From JANNVK01 sp031414415 (lineage in GTDB: Bacteria > Acidobacteriota > Blastocatellia > Pyrinomonadales > Pyrinomonadaceae), in contig JANNVK010000006.1 in the NCBI GenBank assembly GCA_031414415.1, forward strand, positions 1-64,000: a DNA stretch of 64,000 bases, read 5' to 3'. The first letter of the stretch is position 1, and the number at the start of each line of letters is the position of its first letter. Made by a program: the position numbers and the translations under genes. This document shows positions 34,775 to 43,296 of this stretch, one piece after another. A model generated the notes under the pieces. It searched no databases and was not told the origin of the DNA. It saw only the letters and a list, made by a program, of their open reading frames with translations.

Positions 34775-35293
34775 ATGTTAAACGCTAAAAGAAAAATTTA
34801 TCTAACTTCATTTTTGATAGCTATTTGTTTACTAACTAGCTGCCGATCTATTTACGAGTCGGGTTTTGTGCCTATTCCTAATCAACCAATTTCCGGTCCA
34901 ATTGAAATTGGAAATGTGTGGATAGATATTATTCCGCCAAAACCTCTAGTTTCATACAAAAGTACAGCGATTAAGTTTAGAGGTATTGATTATGACAGTG
35001 AAAAAATACCTCTAAATGATCCTGAACCTTTGATTTTCCTAAAAGATGGTCGCATAACAAAATTAGAAGTTATTTTGTATGATGACAAAGGTGAGAGTTA
35101 TGAATTGCGAATTGGAGGTTTAGGAAATGGTGTTAGTTTTTATAGAAAAGCAACATATGAAATTGTAAACGGGAAAAAAGAAATAAAATTGCACGCATTT
35201 CCTCACGACAGAACTTTTACAAAGTTACAGGTTCGTAGTCAATTGCCAATAAAATGCGAACTAATTGAATTAGTTCAATGGACTGTTTATTAA
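34775..35293 (+). CDS. Small lipoprotein of the hydrolase cassette, candidate immunity protein
   Basis: 172 residues with a lipoprotein signal (lipobox LLTSC, Cys near residue 23), then a beta-rich soluble domain with no recognised family. It starts 5 bp after the three-domain hydrolase and is in the same direction. A periplasm-facing lipoprotein encoded directly after a cell-wall hydrolase that lacks a signal peptide is the arrangement expected for an immunity protein or a partner anchoring the enzyme. This role is inferred from context only. Confidence 0.75.
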   Translation: MLNAKRKIYLTSFLIAICLLTSCRSIYESGFVPIPNQPISGPIEIGNVWIDIIPPKPLVSYKSTAIKFRGIDYDSEKIPLNDPEPLIFLKDGRITKLEVILYDDKGESYELRIGGLGNGVSFYRKATYEIVNGKKEIKLHAFPHDRTFTKLQVRSQLPIKCELIELVQWTVY

Positions 35294-35307
35294 AGAGGTG
35301 AAAACTT

Positions 35308-35931
35308 ATGCCGACAAAAATTGATATTACACAACTTAGAAAAGCGGACATCATTGTTTCAACTACTGAATCAAAAACTTCTAAAGCTATCAGAAAAGGA
35401 ATTGGCTCTGATTTTAGCCACGCAATTCTCTATCTTGGTAATCAAATGGTTATTGAAGCAATTGGCGATGGCGTAGAACGTCGTTCGTGGAATGATTGCA
35501 GACTTGATCCAGCGGGTGTAATGACTCTCGGAGTTGCACTTAGACGAAAAAATATGACTAATGCTGCCCGTCAAGCGGTTTGTGATGCGGCAATGAAATA
35601 TGAAAATCTTCCTTACGATGTTACTGGAGCTTTAGGTTCGGGAATGTTTGGCGACCCAAGAGGCGGAGCAATTGGTGCAGCGATTGCCGCGGTCGGTTGT
35701 TCGATTCTTCCTGTTGGCTGTGTATTTGCGGTAGATGCTGCAAATAAAATCAGAGAAAATGCCAAAGATGAGAATGCCGATAATGCCTTTTTCTGTTCAG
35801 AGCTAGTTTCGAGAGCATTTGATGCCGCTGGTTATGGAATTGTTGATGGGAAAGCTACTTGGCAAACTCCAAATGCAATTCGATTATCATCTTATTTAAT
35901 TTATGTCGGGCATTTGATTGGTGGAAATTAA
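35308..35931 (+). CDS. YiiX/YaeF-type permuted papain-like amidase
   Basis: 207 residues without a signal peptide, start supported by AAAGAGGTG. It shows the circularly permuted NlpC/P60-like order: the catalytic His first, in SDFSHAILYLGNQMVIEAI, and the catalytic Cys later, in FFCSELVSRAF. A Gly/Ala-rich hydrophobic stretch (about 106-150, with two Cys) is inserted between. Family members cleave peptide or acyl-amide bonds of cell-wall or lipid substrates. It sits 14 bp after the lipoprotein gene, so the cassette has two predicted hydrolases. Confidence 0.82.
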   Translation: MPTKIDITQLRKADIIVSTTESKTSKAIRKGIGSDFSHAILYLGNQMVIEAIGDGVERRSWNDCRLDPAGVMTLGVALRRKNMTNAARQAVCDAAMKYENLPYDVTGALGSGMFGDPRGGAIGAAIAAVGCSILPVGCVFAVDAANKIRENAKDENADNAFFCSELVSRAFDAAGYGIVDGKATWQTPNAIRLSSYLIYVGHLIGGN

Positions 35932-35941
35932 GGGAAAAACT

Positions 35942-36388
35942 ATGAAAATTACAAAAACTTTTATTATGCTGTTGGTATGTTGCAGTTTGTTTTTACTGCC
36001 TTTAATTAGTGTTCAAGCAAAACAAATTCGTTATCAATTTCGTTTTTTAACCCAAGGTGCGAGTGCGTTTGCTCCTGCGAAAAGCCGGAAAATTCAGCTT
36101 CGATTCAAAACGAATAAAAAATCTATCTTTAATGCAGTTACTGATAGCCAAGGAAATGCCACATTTCTTTCTTCGAGATGCAAAGAAGATGATCCAGCAG
36201 AGCTAATTTTTCGTTCAGATATGCCGGATAAAACTATGTTCCGCATGCCTGTTTCAATTTCTTGCGGAACGGAAGATTCTCTGGCAATAGCTTATAATTT
36301 CGGAATTTATTCGCTAACTTATGGCAAATTTCTTGTAAGTAATTATGATGATCTTGATGGTCCTTGCTATGACTGCAAATCAGAATAA
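35942..36388 (+). CDS. Exported small protein, candidate second immunity partner
   Basis: 148 residues. The ATG at 35942 follows AAGGGAAAAA and begins a clear signal peptide (MKITKTFIMLLVCC..., ending VQAKQ). The mature part is predicted beta-rich and has four Cys (SSRCKEDD, ISCGTED, and GPCYDCKSE at the end) that could form two disulfides. I recognise no family. It is last in the four-gene hydrolase run, 10 bp after the amidase gene, so by position it may protect against that amidase (inference). Confidence 0.72.
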   Translation: MKITKTFIMLLVCCSLFLLPLISVQAKQIRYQFRFLTQGASAFAPAKSRKIQLRFKTNKKSIFNAVTDSQGNATFLSSRCKEDDPAELIFRSDMPDKTMFRMPVSISCGTEDSLAIAYNFGIYSLTYGKFLVSNYDDLDGPCYDCKSE

Positions 36389-36398
36389 TTTTATTGAT

Positions 36399-37115
36399 TT
36401 ATTTCGCAGGTAATTTGCTTGGGCGAATTTCGACTTTACTCGGTAATGTCCGCGGATTGATTTTCAATAAATCGACCACAATTTCTGCAATGTCATTCGG
36501 ATGAATCTGCCAAGATGTTTCATCCGTAACTTCTTGACTTCCAAAAGTTGTGTTGACAGATCCAGGACAAATCAACGAAACCTTTATATTATCCTGTCTT
36601 ACTTCTTGCATAAGTGCTTCAGTAAAACCATTCAACGCATATTTCGAAGCATTATACGTTGCCATTTTAGGATGTGCGTTTTGCCCAGCGATCGATGAAA
36701 TGTTGAAAATGTATCCGCCATTGCGTTCTTTCATCAATGGAATCACTTTTTTACAAGTATGAAACACACTATAAAGGTTAGTTTCAAGCGTGTATTCAAA
36801 TTCAATAAAACTCGTTTCTTCCACAGTTTTGCCAAATATCCCAACTCCCGCGTTATTGATCAAAATATCAACACTGCCGAATCTCTTCAAACATTCTGCA
36901 AACATTGCATCAATTTCTTCTTCATCCCGAACATCACAAGAAATTCCGGCAACTTCGCCAAATTCTGATAGGATATTTAAACTACTTCTAAGCTGAATTT
37001 TATTACGCCCACAAATAAAAACCTTCACACCGGATTTCAACAACGCTTCCGCGATTGCGAATCCGATTCCTTTTGTTCCGCCGGTTATAATTGCAATTTT
37101 ATTATCTAAACTCAT
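36399..37115 (-). CDS. Short-chain dehydrogenase/reductase
   Basis: A 238-residue Rossmann-fold NAD(P)-dependent oxidoreductase. Cofactor motif TGGTKGIG, NNAG motif (ILINNAGVG), catalytic Ser in FNISSIAG, catalytic YxxxK in YNASKYALNG, and PG motif CPGSVNT. The substrate is not predictable. Its start overlaps the gatB stop by 4 bp, making it the last gene of the gatB transcript. Confidence 0.93.
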   Translation of the reverse strand: MSLDNKIAIITGGTKGIGFAIAEALLKSGVKVFICGRNKIQLRSSLNILSEFGEVAGISCDVRDEEEIDAMFAECLKRFGSVDILINNAGVGIFGKTVEETSFIEFEYTLETNLYSVFHTCKKVIPLMKERNGGYIFNISSIAGQNAHPKMATYNASKYALNGFTEALMQEVRQDNIKVSLICPGSVNTTFGSQEVTDETSWQIHPNDIAEIVVDLLKINPRTLPSKVEIRPSKLPAK

Positions 37116-38584
37116 TTCAATTTCTCTTTTAAAAGATCATTCACAATTTTCGGATTCGCCTTTCCGCCAGAAGCCTTCATCGTTTGCCCAACGAAAAACC
37201 CAAACAATTTCTCGTTTCCGGCTTTGTATGCAGTAACTTGATTTTGGTTATTGGCAATTATTTCGTCAACAATTTTTTCGATTTCCGAACTATCCGAAAT
37301 TTGCTCAAAGCCTTTTTCCGCAATAACTTCCGCCGCTGATTTTCCGTTGACAAACATTTCGGTCAACACTTCTTTCGCTTGATTATTGTTGATGCTTCCA
37401 GAGTCAACTGTTTTGATTAATTCAGCTAAGGCTTCTGCCGAAACGCTCGATTCACTTGCAGATTTACCAACATTATTTAGCTCTCGCAATAATTCAGACA
37501 AAATAAAGTTTGCCGAAACTCTCGGGTTTCCTGACAATTTTGCGGTTGTTTCGTAAAATTCAGACAAGTCTTTTTCGACAACAAGTTGCGATGCGTCTGC
37601 ATATGAAAGCGAATATTCTTGCATAAATCTGTCACGCATTGCATCAGGCAATTCGGGCATCGAACGCTTAATTTCGTCGATAACTTCCGCCGTTACTTTT
37701 AATGGTTGCAAGTCAGGCTCGGGAAAATATCGATAATCATGAGCATCTTCCTTGCTCCGCATAATTCGCGTCTGATTATTTTTGTCGTCCCAAAGCCGCG
37801 TTTCTTGGTTTACGCCTTCGCCGGATTCGTGTGCTTTGATTTGGCGTTCAATCTCATATTCAATCGCTTTTTGCATAAATCGAACCGAGTTCAAATTCTT
37901 TAATTCAACTTTGGTGCGAAATTCAGGTTCACCGATTTTTCGCACAGAAACATTCGCCTCACAACGCAAATTTCCTTTCTCCATATCAGCGTCAGACGCT
38001 CCAACCCATTGCAAAACGCGGCGAACGTGGTTCACGTAATCATAAGCTTGCCACGACGAACGAAAATCAGCTTTCGTCACAATCTCACCCAGCGGCGTTC
38101 CAGCTCGATTGAGGTCAACGTATGAATATTTATCTACATTTGGCAGACCTTCATGCACGTTTTTTCCCGCATCTTCTTCCAAATGCATTCGCTCAATCCG
38201 GATTTTCATCGGCTTAAACTCTTTCGCACGTCCATTCTCATCGCGTTCGGCGGTCATTATCGTGAGCTCGCCATCGGAAGAAAAAGGCTTGTCGTATTGC
38301 GAAATTTGATAACCTTTCGGCAAATCGGGATAAAAATAATTCTTCCGCGAAAAGATTGAAGTTTCATTAACAGTTAGCCCAAGTGACAAAGCAGCTTTCG
38401 CACCAAGTTCGATAACTCGTTTGTTTAAAACAGGTAACGCTCCCGGCAAACCAAGACAAACCGGACACGTATTTGCATTTGGCTCATCACCAAAACTAGT
38501 TGCACAACCACAGAAAATCTTAGTTTCCGTAGCAAGCTGTGCATGAATTTCCATTCCGATAATTGTTTCCCAACCGTTTTTCAT
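37112..38584 (-). CDS. gatB: Asp-tRNA(Asn)/Glu-tRNA(Gln) amidotransferase subunit B
   Basis: A 490-residue subunit that activates misacylated Glu-tRNA(Gln) or Asp-tRNA(Asn) for transamidation. Hallmarks: start WETIIGMEIHAQLATETKIF, CPVCLGLPGALPVLN with the zinc-site cysteines, YFYPDLPKGYQISQYD, and a C-terminal YqeY-like helical tail (FFVGQTMKASGGKANP). gatA and gatC are not adjacent. The start codon overlaps the stop of the HNH gene (ATGA), and the first 10 codons belong to a 32-bp sequence repeated at 39269. Confidence 0.97.
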   Translation of the reverse strand: MKNGWETIIGMEIHAQLATETKIFCGCATSFGDEPNANTCPVCLGLPGALPVLNKRVIELGAKAALSLGLTVNETSIFSRKNYFYPDLPKGYQISQYDKPFSSDGELTIMTAERDENGRAKEFKPMKIRIERMHLEEDAGKNVHEGLPNVDKYSYVDLNRAGTPLGEIVTKADFRSSWQAYDYVNHVRRVLQWVGASDADMEKGNLRCEANVSVRKIGEPEFRTKVELKNLNSVRFMQKAIEYEIERQIKAHESGEGVNQETRLWDDKNNQTRIMRSKEDAHDYRYFPEPDLQPLKVTAEVIDEIKRSMPELPDAMRDRFMQEYSLSYADASQLVVEKDLSEFYETTAKLSGNPRVSANFILSELLRELNNVGKSASESSVSAEALAELIKTVDSGSINNNQAKEVLTEMFVNGKSAAEVIAEKGFEQISDSSEIEKIVDEIIANNQNQVTAYKAGNEKLFGFFVGQTMKASGGKANPKIVNDLLKEKLK

Positions 38585-38586
38585 AA
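38555..38586. repeat. 32-bp direct repeat, gatB-proximal copy
   Basis: It starts TCCGATAATTG and ends CCGTTTTTCATAA, and covers the first codons of gatB (MKNGWETIIG on the minus strand) and its ATG. An identical copy lies at 39269-39300. The two bracket the HNH module. Confidence 0.95.
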
Positions 38587-39024
38587 TTCGTTTATTTTTT
38601 CTAATGCTTTTTCACTCGGAAAACGCTTTCTAAAATTCAATTCCTGGCGTTCAATCAATCTAACATAGTTATTAAATTGTAAAATCTTCTCTGTAACTTC
38701 ACCAATTTTGGAAATTGCTTCAATTTTATTTTCTTTCAAGCTAAAATGTTCATTCCATTTATCAATTCGTGGGTTGAAGAATCTTACAAAATCGCCTGTT
38801 TGCCAGTCAATCGAAGTTAAATCCGTGCCTTTGAAACGATTGCAAAAAGCACAGGAATAAGCGAGATTTTCAAAATTTGATAAGCCACCGTGTTTTCTGC
38901 TAATAATATGCTCAACTTCGCAACCATAAAATGCGTCGTCATAACTAATTAGGCAATATTCGCACAAATACAAGGCTCTTTCAGCAACTTTTTCTCTGAG
39001 TTTTTTAGATATGTAACGGCTCAT
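38581..39024 (-). CDS. HNH endonuclease-like protein
   Basis: 147 residues with a compact HNH nuclease domain: first Cys pair CEYC (about 21-24), VEHIISRKHGGLSNFENLAY with the catalytic His, and CAFCNRFKG with the second Cys pair and Asn/His-type residues. The C-terminal 70 residues are charged and helical. It overlaps the upstream 79-residue gene by 4 bp and overlaps the gatB start by 4 bp, so three genes are translationally chained. Mobile nuclease, homing-like enzyme, or restriction/defence nuclease are options. Confidence 0.9.
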   Translation of the reverse strand: MSRYISKKLREKVAERALYLCEYCLISYDDAFYGCEVEHIISRKHGGLSNFENLAYSCAFCNRFKGTDLTSIDWQTGDFVRFFNPRIDKWNEHFSLKENKIEAISKIGEVTEKILQFNNYVRLIERQELNFRKRFPSEKALEKINEL

Positions 39025-39260
39025 TTAGTTACATAATGACGAGCTTTCGCCTTGGCTAATCGCATCAAATGTTCAATTTGCATATAATGGTCAAGTTCTG
39101 ATTTTTCGTCTTCCGACAAACCTTCTTCGCGTTCGCGTTCGATTAAATCAAACACACGTTTTCTGGTTTTTTCCGATGGACGAAAGGCAATCACATTTTG
39201 CGGACTCGAACCAGCGGCGATAAACTCAACAAATTCGTCATATACTCTCGCAACATTCAT
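39021..39260 (-). CDS. Small helical protein paired with the HNH gene
   Basis: 79 residues from the ATG at 39260; the longer TTG start at 39287 would read through the direct repeat and is not used. The sequence starts MNVARVYDEFVEFIAAGSSP and continues with charged helices (KTRKRVFDLIEREREEGLSE). I do not recognise a named domain. Its stop overlaps the HNH start by 4 bp, so the two form a module. It may regulate, target or neutralise the nuclease, but there is no direct evidence. Confidence 0.8.
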   Translation of the reverse strand: MNVARVYDEFVEFIAAGSSPQNVIAFRPSEKTRKRVFDLIEREREEGLSEDEKSELDHYMQIEHLMRLAKAKARHYVTK

Positions 39261-39268
39261 ATTTTCAC

Positions 39269-39300
39269 TCCGATAATTGTTTCCCAACCGTTTTTCATAA
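39269..39300. repeat. 32-bp direct repeat, distal copy (gatB start remnant)
   Basis: Identical to 38555-38586. It still contains a gatB-like ATG (minus strand, 39298) and codons for MKNGWETIIG, after which the frame leaves gatB sequence and stops within a few codons. It marks where gatB probably began before the HNH module arrived. Confidence 0.95.
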
Positions 39301-39377
39301 ATATATCCAAAAAATAAAACGCGAATATGCTTTTATCATAATCCGCGTTTCGTTTAAATTCAATGAATTGTTTTGAT

Positions 39378-40004
39378 TTAGTCAATTCTGATTCCCGCGG
39401 CTCTTGCTTCGTCTTCAAGCAATTCCCATTGTGCCGATAATCCAACTCTCTGTTGCTCCAAACCGCGAATTGTTGTGATAATTTGCTCGCGTTCGTAGTT
39501 TTGAGGTTGATAAAATCCAATCGGATAACCTCCGTAATAATATTGATTTCCATAATTTACATAACCAATATTGATATTTCCGTATTTGCTATAAAAATTA
39601 AGTGAGTGCAAAGTTTCTAACGGATATGAAACTGTGTAAAAGATTTTTTGATTTGGAAGACGCGAAAGTTCGGCGTTTAAATAACGAATTTGAGCATTGA
39701 GTGAAGCAAAATGTGTTCGAAAAACATTTGCCCGTGCAAACAAAAAAGATTGAGTTTGCTGCTCTTTAATCCTCGCTTTTTTGGCAAATTGCGTTAGGTT
39801 TTGCTGCCTTTCAGACTCTTTTTGTTTCAGTTCTTCGGGCGAAGGCATTCCTAGCTTTTTATAATTCGCTCGATAATCTTCCTCTTGTTGCACTCGTGCC
39901 ACACGAAATTTCTCAAGATCAGAATTCGTGATAGTTTTCGTTTGACCAAAAACAATATTCGCAACCGCGAAAGTTACGACTAGCAAAAGAAACAACTTTT
40001 TCAT
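39378..40004 (-). CDS. Exported coiled-coil protein of unknown function
   Basis: 208 residues with signal peptide (residues 1-20, ending NIVFGQ). The mature part is mostly charged helix likely to form coiled coil (LEKFRVARVQQEEDYRANYK; KESERQQNLTQFAKKA), with a Tyr/Gly-rich middle (YGNINIGYVNYGNQYYYGGY) near residues 139-158. I recognise no domain. It is in the same direction as the HNH/gatB run but separated from it by about 75 bp plus the repeat. Confidence 0.75.
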   Translation of the reverse strand: MKKLFLLLVVTFAVANIVFGQTKTITNSDLEKFRVARVQQEEDYRANYKKLGMPSPEELKQKESERQQNLTQFAKKARIKEQQTQSFLFARANVFRTHFASLNAQIRYLNAELSRLPNQKIFYTVSYPLETLHSLNFYSKYGNINIGYVNYGNQYYYGGYPIGFYQPQNYEREQIITTIRGLEQQRVGLSAQWELLEDEARAAGIRID

Positions 40005-40057
40005 AATTTTTACCCCAAAAATCTTCGATGCAAAATGTATGTAAAAGTATTACCACA

Positions 40058-40101
40058 AACAACACGGCGAACACAAAATAAATTGCATTCGCCGTGTTGT
40101 T
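40058..40101 (-). terminator. Inverted repeat downstream of btuB, possible terminator
   Basis: A perfect 14-bp inverted repeat AACAACACGGCGAA / TTCGCCGTGTTGTT (40058-40071, 40088-40101) with a 16-base loop. It lies after the end of the cobalamin operon on the minus strand. The T-run is weak, so termination may be inefficient. Confidence 0.5.
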
Positions 40102-40116
40102 CAAAATCCATTTTTT

Positions 40117-40191
40117 CCGCCAAGCGTCCAAGTTCTCCAAGAAATAACAGAAAGAAAAACTATTTACTTGGCGTTCTCTGCGTCTTGGCGG
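40117..40191. repeat. Palindromic array of CCGCCAAG-type units
   Basis: Left arm 40117-40141 (CCGCCAAGCGTCCAAGTTCT...) and right arm 40167-40191 (CTTGGCGTTCTCTGCGTCTT...) are imperfect reverse complements, each built of related CCAAG units. The spacer is 25 bases of A-rich DNA. Fragments of the same family lie at about 8357-8390 and, in the CTTTGCGTCTTAGC form, at 28337-28374. Confidence 0.75.
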
Positions 40192-40217
40192 TGAATTTTC
40201 CGATTGAAAAAATCCAG

Positions 40218-42329
40218 TTAGAAACTCAGACTCAAGCCAATCTTTCCAGTTCTTCCCGCCGTCTGAAATCCATTTTCGAAATATTCATAAGCAAAAAGAT
40301 TCTCAATCGTGCCAAAGAATCTCCATTTCAATTTTTCGTTGAAACTAGGAATTTCGTAGCTTGCAGTAACGTCAGCTTTGCGGTTTCCTCTAAACGAATA
40401 AATTCGTGTCTGAAAGATTGAATTGCTAAAAATCGGTGCGAGATATTCGCTCGATGCAACAAAATCTGCATTTACAAAAAACCTTTTGCCGATATATTGC
40501 GTTGCGACAAACGAAAATTGATGATCTGGAACGCCTAATGTTCGCGTAATTCGGCTACCCGCAACTTGTGGATTTAGCTGGTCGCTATTCGTGTAAGTAT
40601 ATGATGTAAATAGAGTTGTTGTATTTGTGATTTTGAAATCGCCGCTAAATTCTGCACCGCGTGAAACTCCGCCTTTGGTATTAAAATATCCACCAAATGG
40701 TCGTGGCGTTGTTCCAATATTTTGAGCCACATTTGCAAAACCAACAATATCGTTAAGTCTTGTGTAGAAATAAGTTGCAGTAAGTTTCGCACGATTATCA
40801 GCAAGACTTTGCTCAATTCCGCCATCGAAAGCAAACGTTTTTTCGGGAGCCAGATTCGGATCGCCGAGTGCTGTAAAACTCTGTGTAAAACTCGAATAGA
40901 AAGTTCCAAATCTTTCATAGAGCGACGGCACGCGATAACCATTTCCAGCGTGAAAACGGAATTTAGTGTTAGTTTTCGAAACAAAATAACTTACTGAACC
41001 ATCAAAAGTGTAACTATTTGGCGGACTTTTCAGAGTTAAATTAGCGTATGGCGGATTGTTTCGGCTAAATGTTGGGTTTTTGAGCGAGAAAAGCTGACTG
41101 CGAAAAGAACCCGAAAATTGTAGTTTTCCATCAAGAAAATTTAACAAATTTTGAGCGAAAAATGTGTTGCTATTTTGTCTTGCACGCACAAAAAAAGCCG
41201 CATTTACATTCGCCGAAAATCCATCATTTCCATATTTTTCGGTTTCATATTCGTAACCGATGGTTAAATTATTTCGCTTTGTTCGCCAGTCTAACTTTGT
41301 TTCGAGCGTGTTTATCAAGCCTTCAAACGTTGAGTTTGAAGCACTTTGAAAACCAACACCTAGAAGACCATTAACATTTCTCCGGCTGGTTTTTGAACCT
41401 TGATAATTTGCCGAGAAGAATAAATTGTCAGTAAAAACTTGCGTTAAACGAAATTGACCATTAAACACTTTCGACTTCTGAAAATTGTCAGGATCATTAG
41501 CATCAACAACAAAATTTATACCTTTTTGAGCCGAAATTATTGTTGTAACTGTTGGCAAATTTGTTCCAAAAGTATCTGGGCTAGAATTTAATTTTACAAA
41601 AGCATCTGAGACAAAAAATCTTCCTGAAAGATATGTTTTGCTAATTGGATTATAGTCGATTCTGCCGTTGAAATTTGCGTTGTTTGCGTCGTCGTCTTTG
41701 TCTATTCCTTCACTAAAAATGGTTCTTGAAATGCCGAGTGTGTAGCCAAATTTTTCAAATCCATCCGAAATATTCCCGCGAATTCGCTTTTGCCCGAGCG
41801 ATCCGAAAGCTGTTGTTAATCCGCCGTGAAATCCTTTCCGTGGAGCTTGCGATTGAATATCTATCGCACCGCCACCAGCGTTTGTACCGTAGAGAGATGA
41901 ACCTGTTCCACGCAAAACTTCTAGCCGAAAAGCATTTGTATGCGTAAAGTCGCTGATAAAAGATGACGCATCGCCATTGATTGCAGCCGCATCGCGAAAC
42001 CTCATTCCATCGATCAAAACTGCTGTATCTGAGTTGCGAAGACCGCGTGTTTTGATTGTTACAAGTCTTCCAAATCCACCAATTTGCTGAACACGCAAAC
42101 CCGGAACTGTCCGCACAGAATCAGCAAATGAAAATTCACTTCGTTCTCTAAGTTGTTTCGCATCAATAAGATATACAGTTTTTGAAATTTCTGTTTCGCT
42201 TTGGCTTGTGCCGGAAGAAACCGTGACAGTTTCTTTAATTTGTGGAGTTGGACTCGGTGTCGCTGTCTGTGCAAACACGCCAGACAGAAAAATACTTACT
42301 AAAAATAAAATCTTAAAAAATCTATTCAT
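40218..42329 (-). CDS. btuB: TonB-dependent outer-membrane receptor, cobalamin (BtuB-like)
   Basis: A 703-residue gated barrel. The ATG at 42329 follows AGAGGAAAA and starts the signal peptide (MNRFFKILFLVSIFLSG..., ending VFAQ). The frame upstream is repeat sequence. The plug domain is recognisable from SETEISKTVYLIDAKQLRER through RTVPGLRVQQIGGFGRLVTI. The rest has barrel strands ending in an aromatic-terminal strand (GKIGLSLSF). Assignment to cobalamin rests on the linked btuF-btuC-btuD genes and the B12 riboswitch upstream of that operon. Confidence 0.9.
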   Translation of the reverse strand: MNRFFKILFLVSIFLSGVFAQTATPSPTPQIKETVTVSSGTSQSETEISKTVYLIDAKQLRERSEFSFADSVRTVPGLRVQQIGGFGRLVTIKTRGLRNSDTAVLIDGMRFRDAAAINGDASSFISDFTHTNAFRLEVLRGTGSSLYGTNAGGGAIDIQSQAPRKGFHGGLTTAFGSLGQKRIRGNISDGFEKFGYTLGISRTIFSEGIDKDDDANNANFNGRIDYNPISKTYLSGRFFVSDAFVKLNSSPDTFGTNLPTVTTIISAQKGINFVVDANDPDNFQKSKVFNGQFRLTQVFTDNLFFSANYQGSKTSRRNVNGLLGVGFQSASNSTFEGLINTLETKLDWRTKRNNLTIGYEYETEKYGNDGFSANVNAAFFVRARQNSNTFFAQNLLNFLDGKLQFSGSFRSQLFSLKNPTFSRNNPPYANLTLKSPPNSYTFDGSVSYFVSKTNTKFRFHAGNGYRVPSLYERFGTFYSSFTQSFTALGDPNLAPEKTFAFDGGIEQSLADNRAKLTATYFYTRLNDIVGFANVAQNIGTTPRPFGGYFNTKGGVSRGAEFSGDFKITNTTTLFTSYTYTNSDQLNPQVAGSRITRTLGVPDHQFSFVATQYIGKRFFVNADFVASSEYLAPIFSNSIFQTRIYSFRGNRKADVTASYEIPSFNEKLKWRFFGTIENLFAYEYFENGFQTAGRTGKIGLSLSF

Positions 42330-42397
42330 TTTTCCTCTTTCCGCCCTTCGCGGAGTTGGTTTAGGTTGAAAACGATAAAATAGTTCCAGACTTTTTG

Positions 42398-42467
42398 GTG
42401 AATAACTAAAAGTGAATAGTGAAAAGTTTCTAAATAATTTTTCACTTTTCACTATTAGTTATTCACT
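42398..42467. repeat. Palindromic array of AGTGAATAGTGAAAAGT units between btuD and btuB
   Basis: Left arm GTGAATAACTAAAAGTGAAT... (42398-42427) and right arm ...TTCACTTTTCACTATTAGT... to 42467 are near-perfect reverse complements around a 12-16 base AT-rich loop. The same unit forms the array at 57752. On the btu transcript it would be a long hairpin just before btuB and could act as a processing or attenuation site (inference). Confidence 0.85.
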
Positions 42468-42516
42468 AAATTAACTGTTGCGAGGGCAGTTGCAGATTTT
42501 CGCTGCATTCCTAATT

Positions 42517-43293
42517 TTATCGCTCGTAACTCATTGTAATTCTTGGCTTTCCGCTCAACGGATGAGCATCGACCAAGACCGAAATATCGAAAACTTTTCG
42601 TAATGTTTCCGTATTTAAAACATCTTCCGGCTTCCCTTTTGCTATGATTTCGCCTCGTTTGAGAAGTAAAATCTCGTCTGCAAATTCGGATGCCAAATTT
42701 ATATCGTGTGTGATAATGATTGCCGAACTTCCGCAACCTTCACACCTTTTGCGAACAAGCCGAAACATTAACGCCTGATTTGATAAATCCAAGTTTGCGG
42801 TTGGTTCGTCAAAAAGCAAAATTTTCGCTTCGGTCGCAAAAGCCCTTGCTAATACAACTCTTTGCCGTTCACCGCCGGAAAGTTGGTTCATTTGGCGTTT
42901 TTCAAAACTCTCTAAACCACACATTTCTAACGCTTTAGCAGCAGTTTGTAAATCTTTATCAGTTTCCCAGCCAAATGTTGTGCCATGCGAAAACCTTCCG
43001 CCGAGAACAAATTCTAAAACTGTAATCGGAAATTTTGTCTCATTTTCTTGGGCAACAACCGCGATATTTTTGGCAATTTCAACTCTCGAAAAATTATTTA
43101 TATTTTTTCCGTCAAGCAATATTTCGCCATTTGTTGTCGGCAACAAACCGTTCAATCCACGAAGTAGAGTTGTTTTCCCAGCACCATTTGCACCTATTAC
43201 AGCAGTAATCTTCCTGTCTTGCAGATTGAAAGATATATTTTTCAGAACCTCAAAAGAGTGATAACTAATTGTAATGTTATTAATGCTGAGCAT
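42517..43293 (-). CDS. btuD: Cobalamin/iron-siderophore-type ABC importer ATPase (BtuD-like)
   Basis: 258 residues. Walker A GANGAGKTT, signature LSGGERQRV, Walker B ILLFDEPTANLD and H-loop ITHD are all present, so it should be an active ATPase. It belongs to the FepC/BtuD/HemV class that pairs with FecCD permeases. It is flanked on both sides by palindromic repeat arrays but keeps the operon order F-C-D-B. The cobalamin substrate is inferred from the riboswitch. Confidence 0.92.
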   Translation of the reverse strand: MLSINNITISYHSFEVLKNISFNLQDRKITAVIGANGAGKTTLLRGLNGLLPTTNGEILLDGKNINNFSRVEIAKNIAVVAQENETKFPITVLEFVLGGRFSHGTTFGWETDKDLQTAAKALEMCGLESFEKRQMNQLSGGERQRVVLARAFATEAKILLFDEPTANLDLSNQALMFRLVRKRCEGCGSSAIIITHDINLASEFADEILLLKRGEIIAKGKPEDVLNTETLRKVFDISVLVDAHPLSGKPRITMSYER

Positions 43294-43296
43294 TTC

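Noticed and set aside
42330..42452. N-terminal extension of the TonB receptor
   Set aside because: The codons come from the palindromic repeat. A proper ribosome-binding site and signal peptide begin at 42329.
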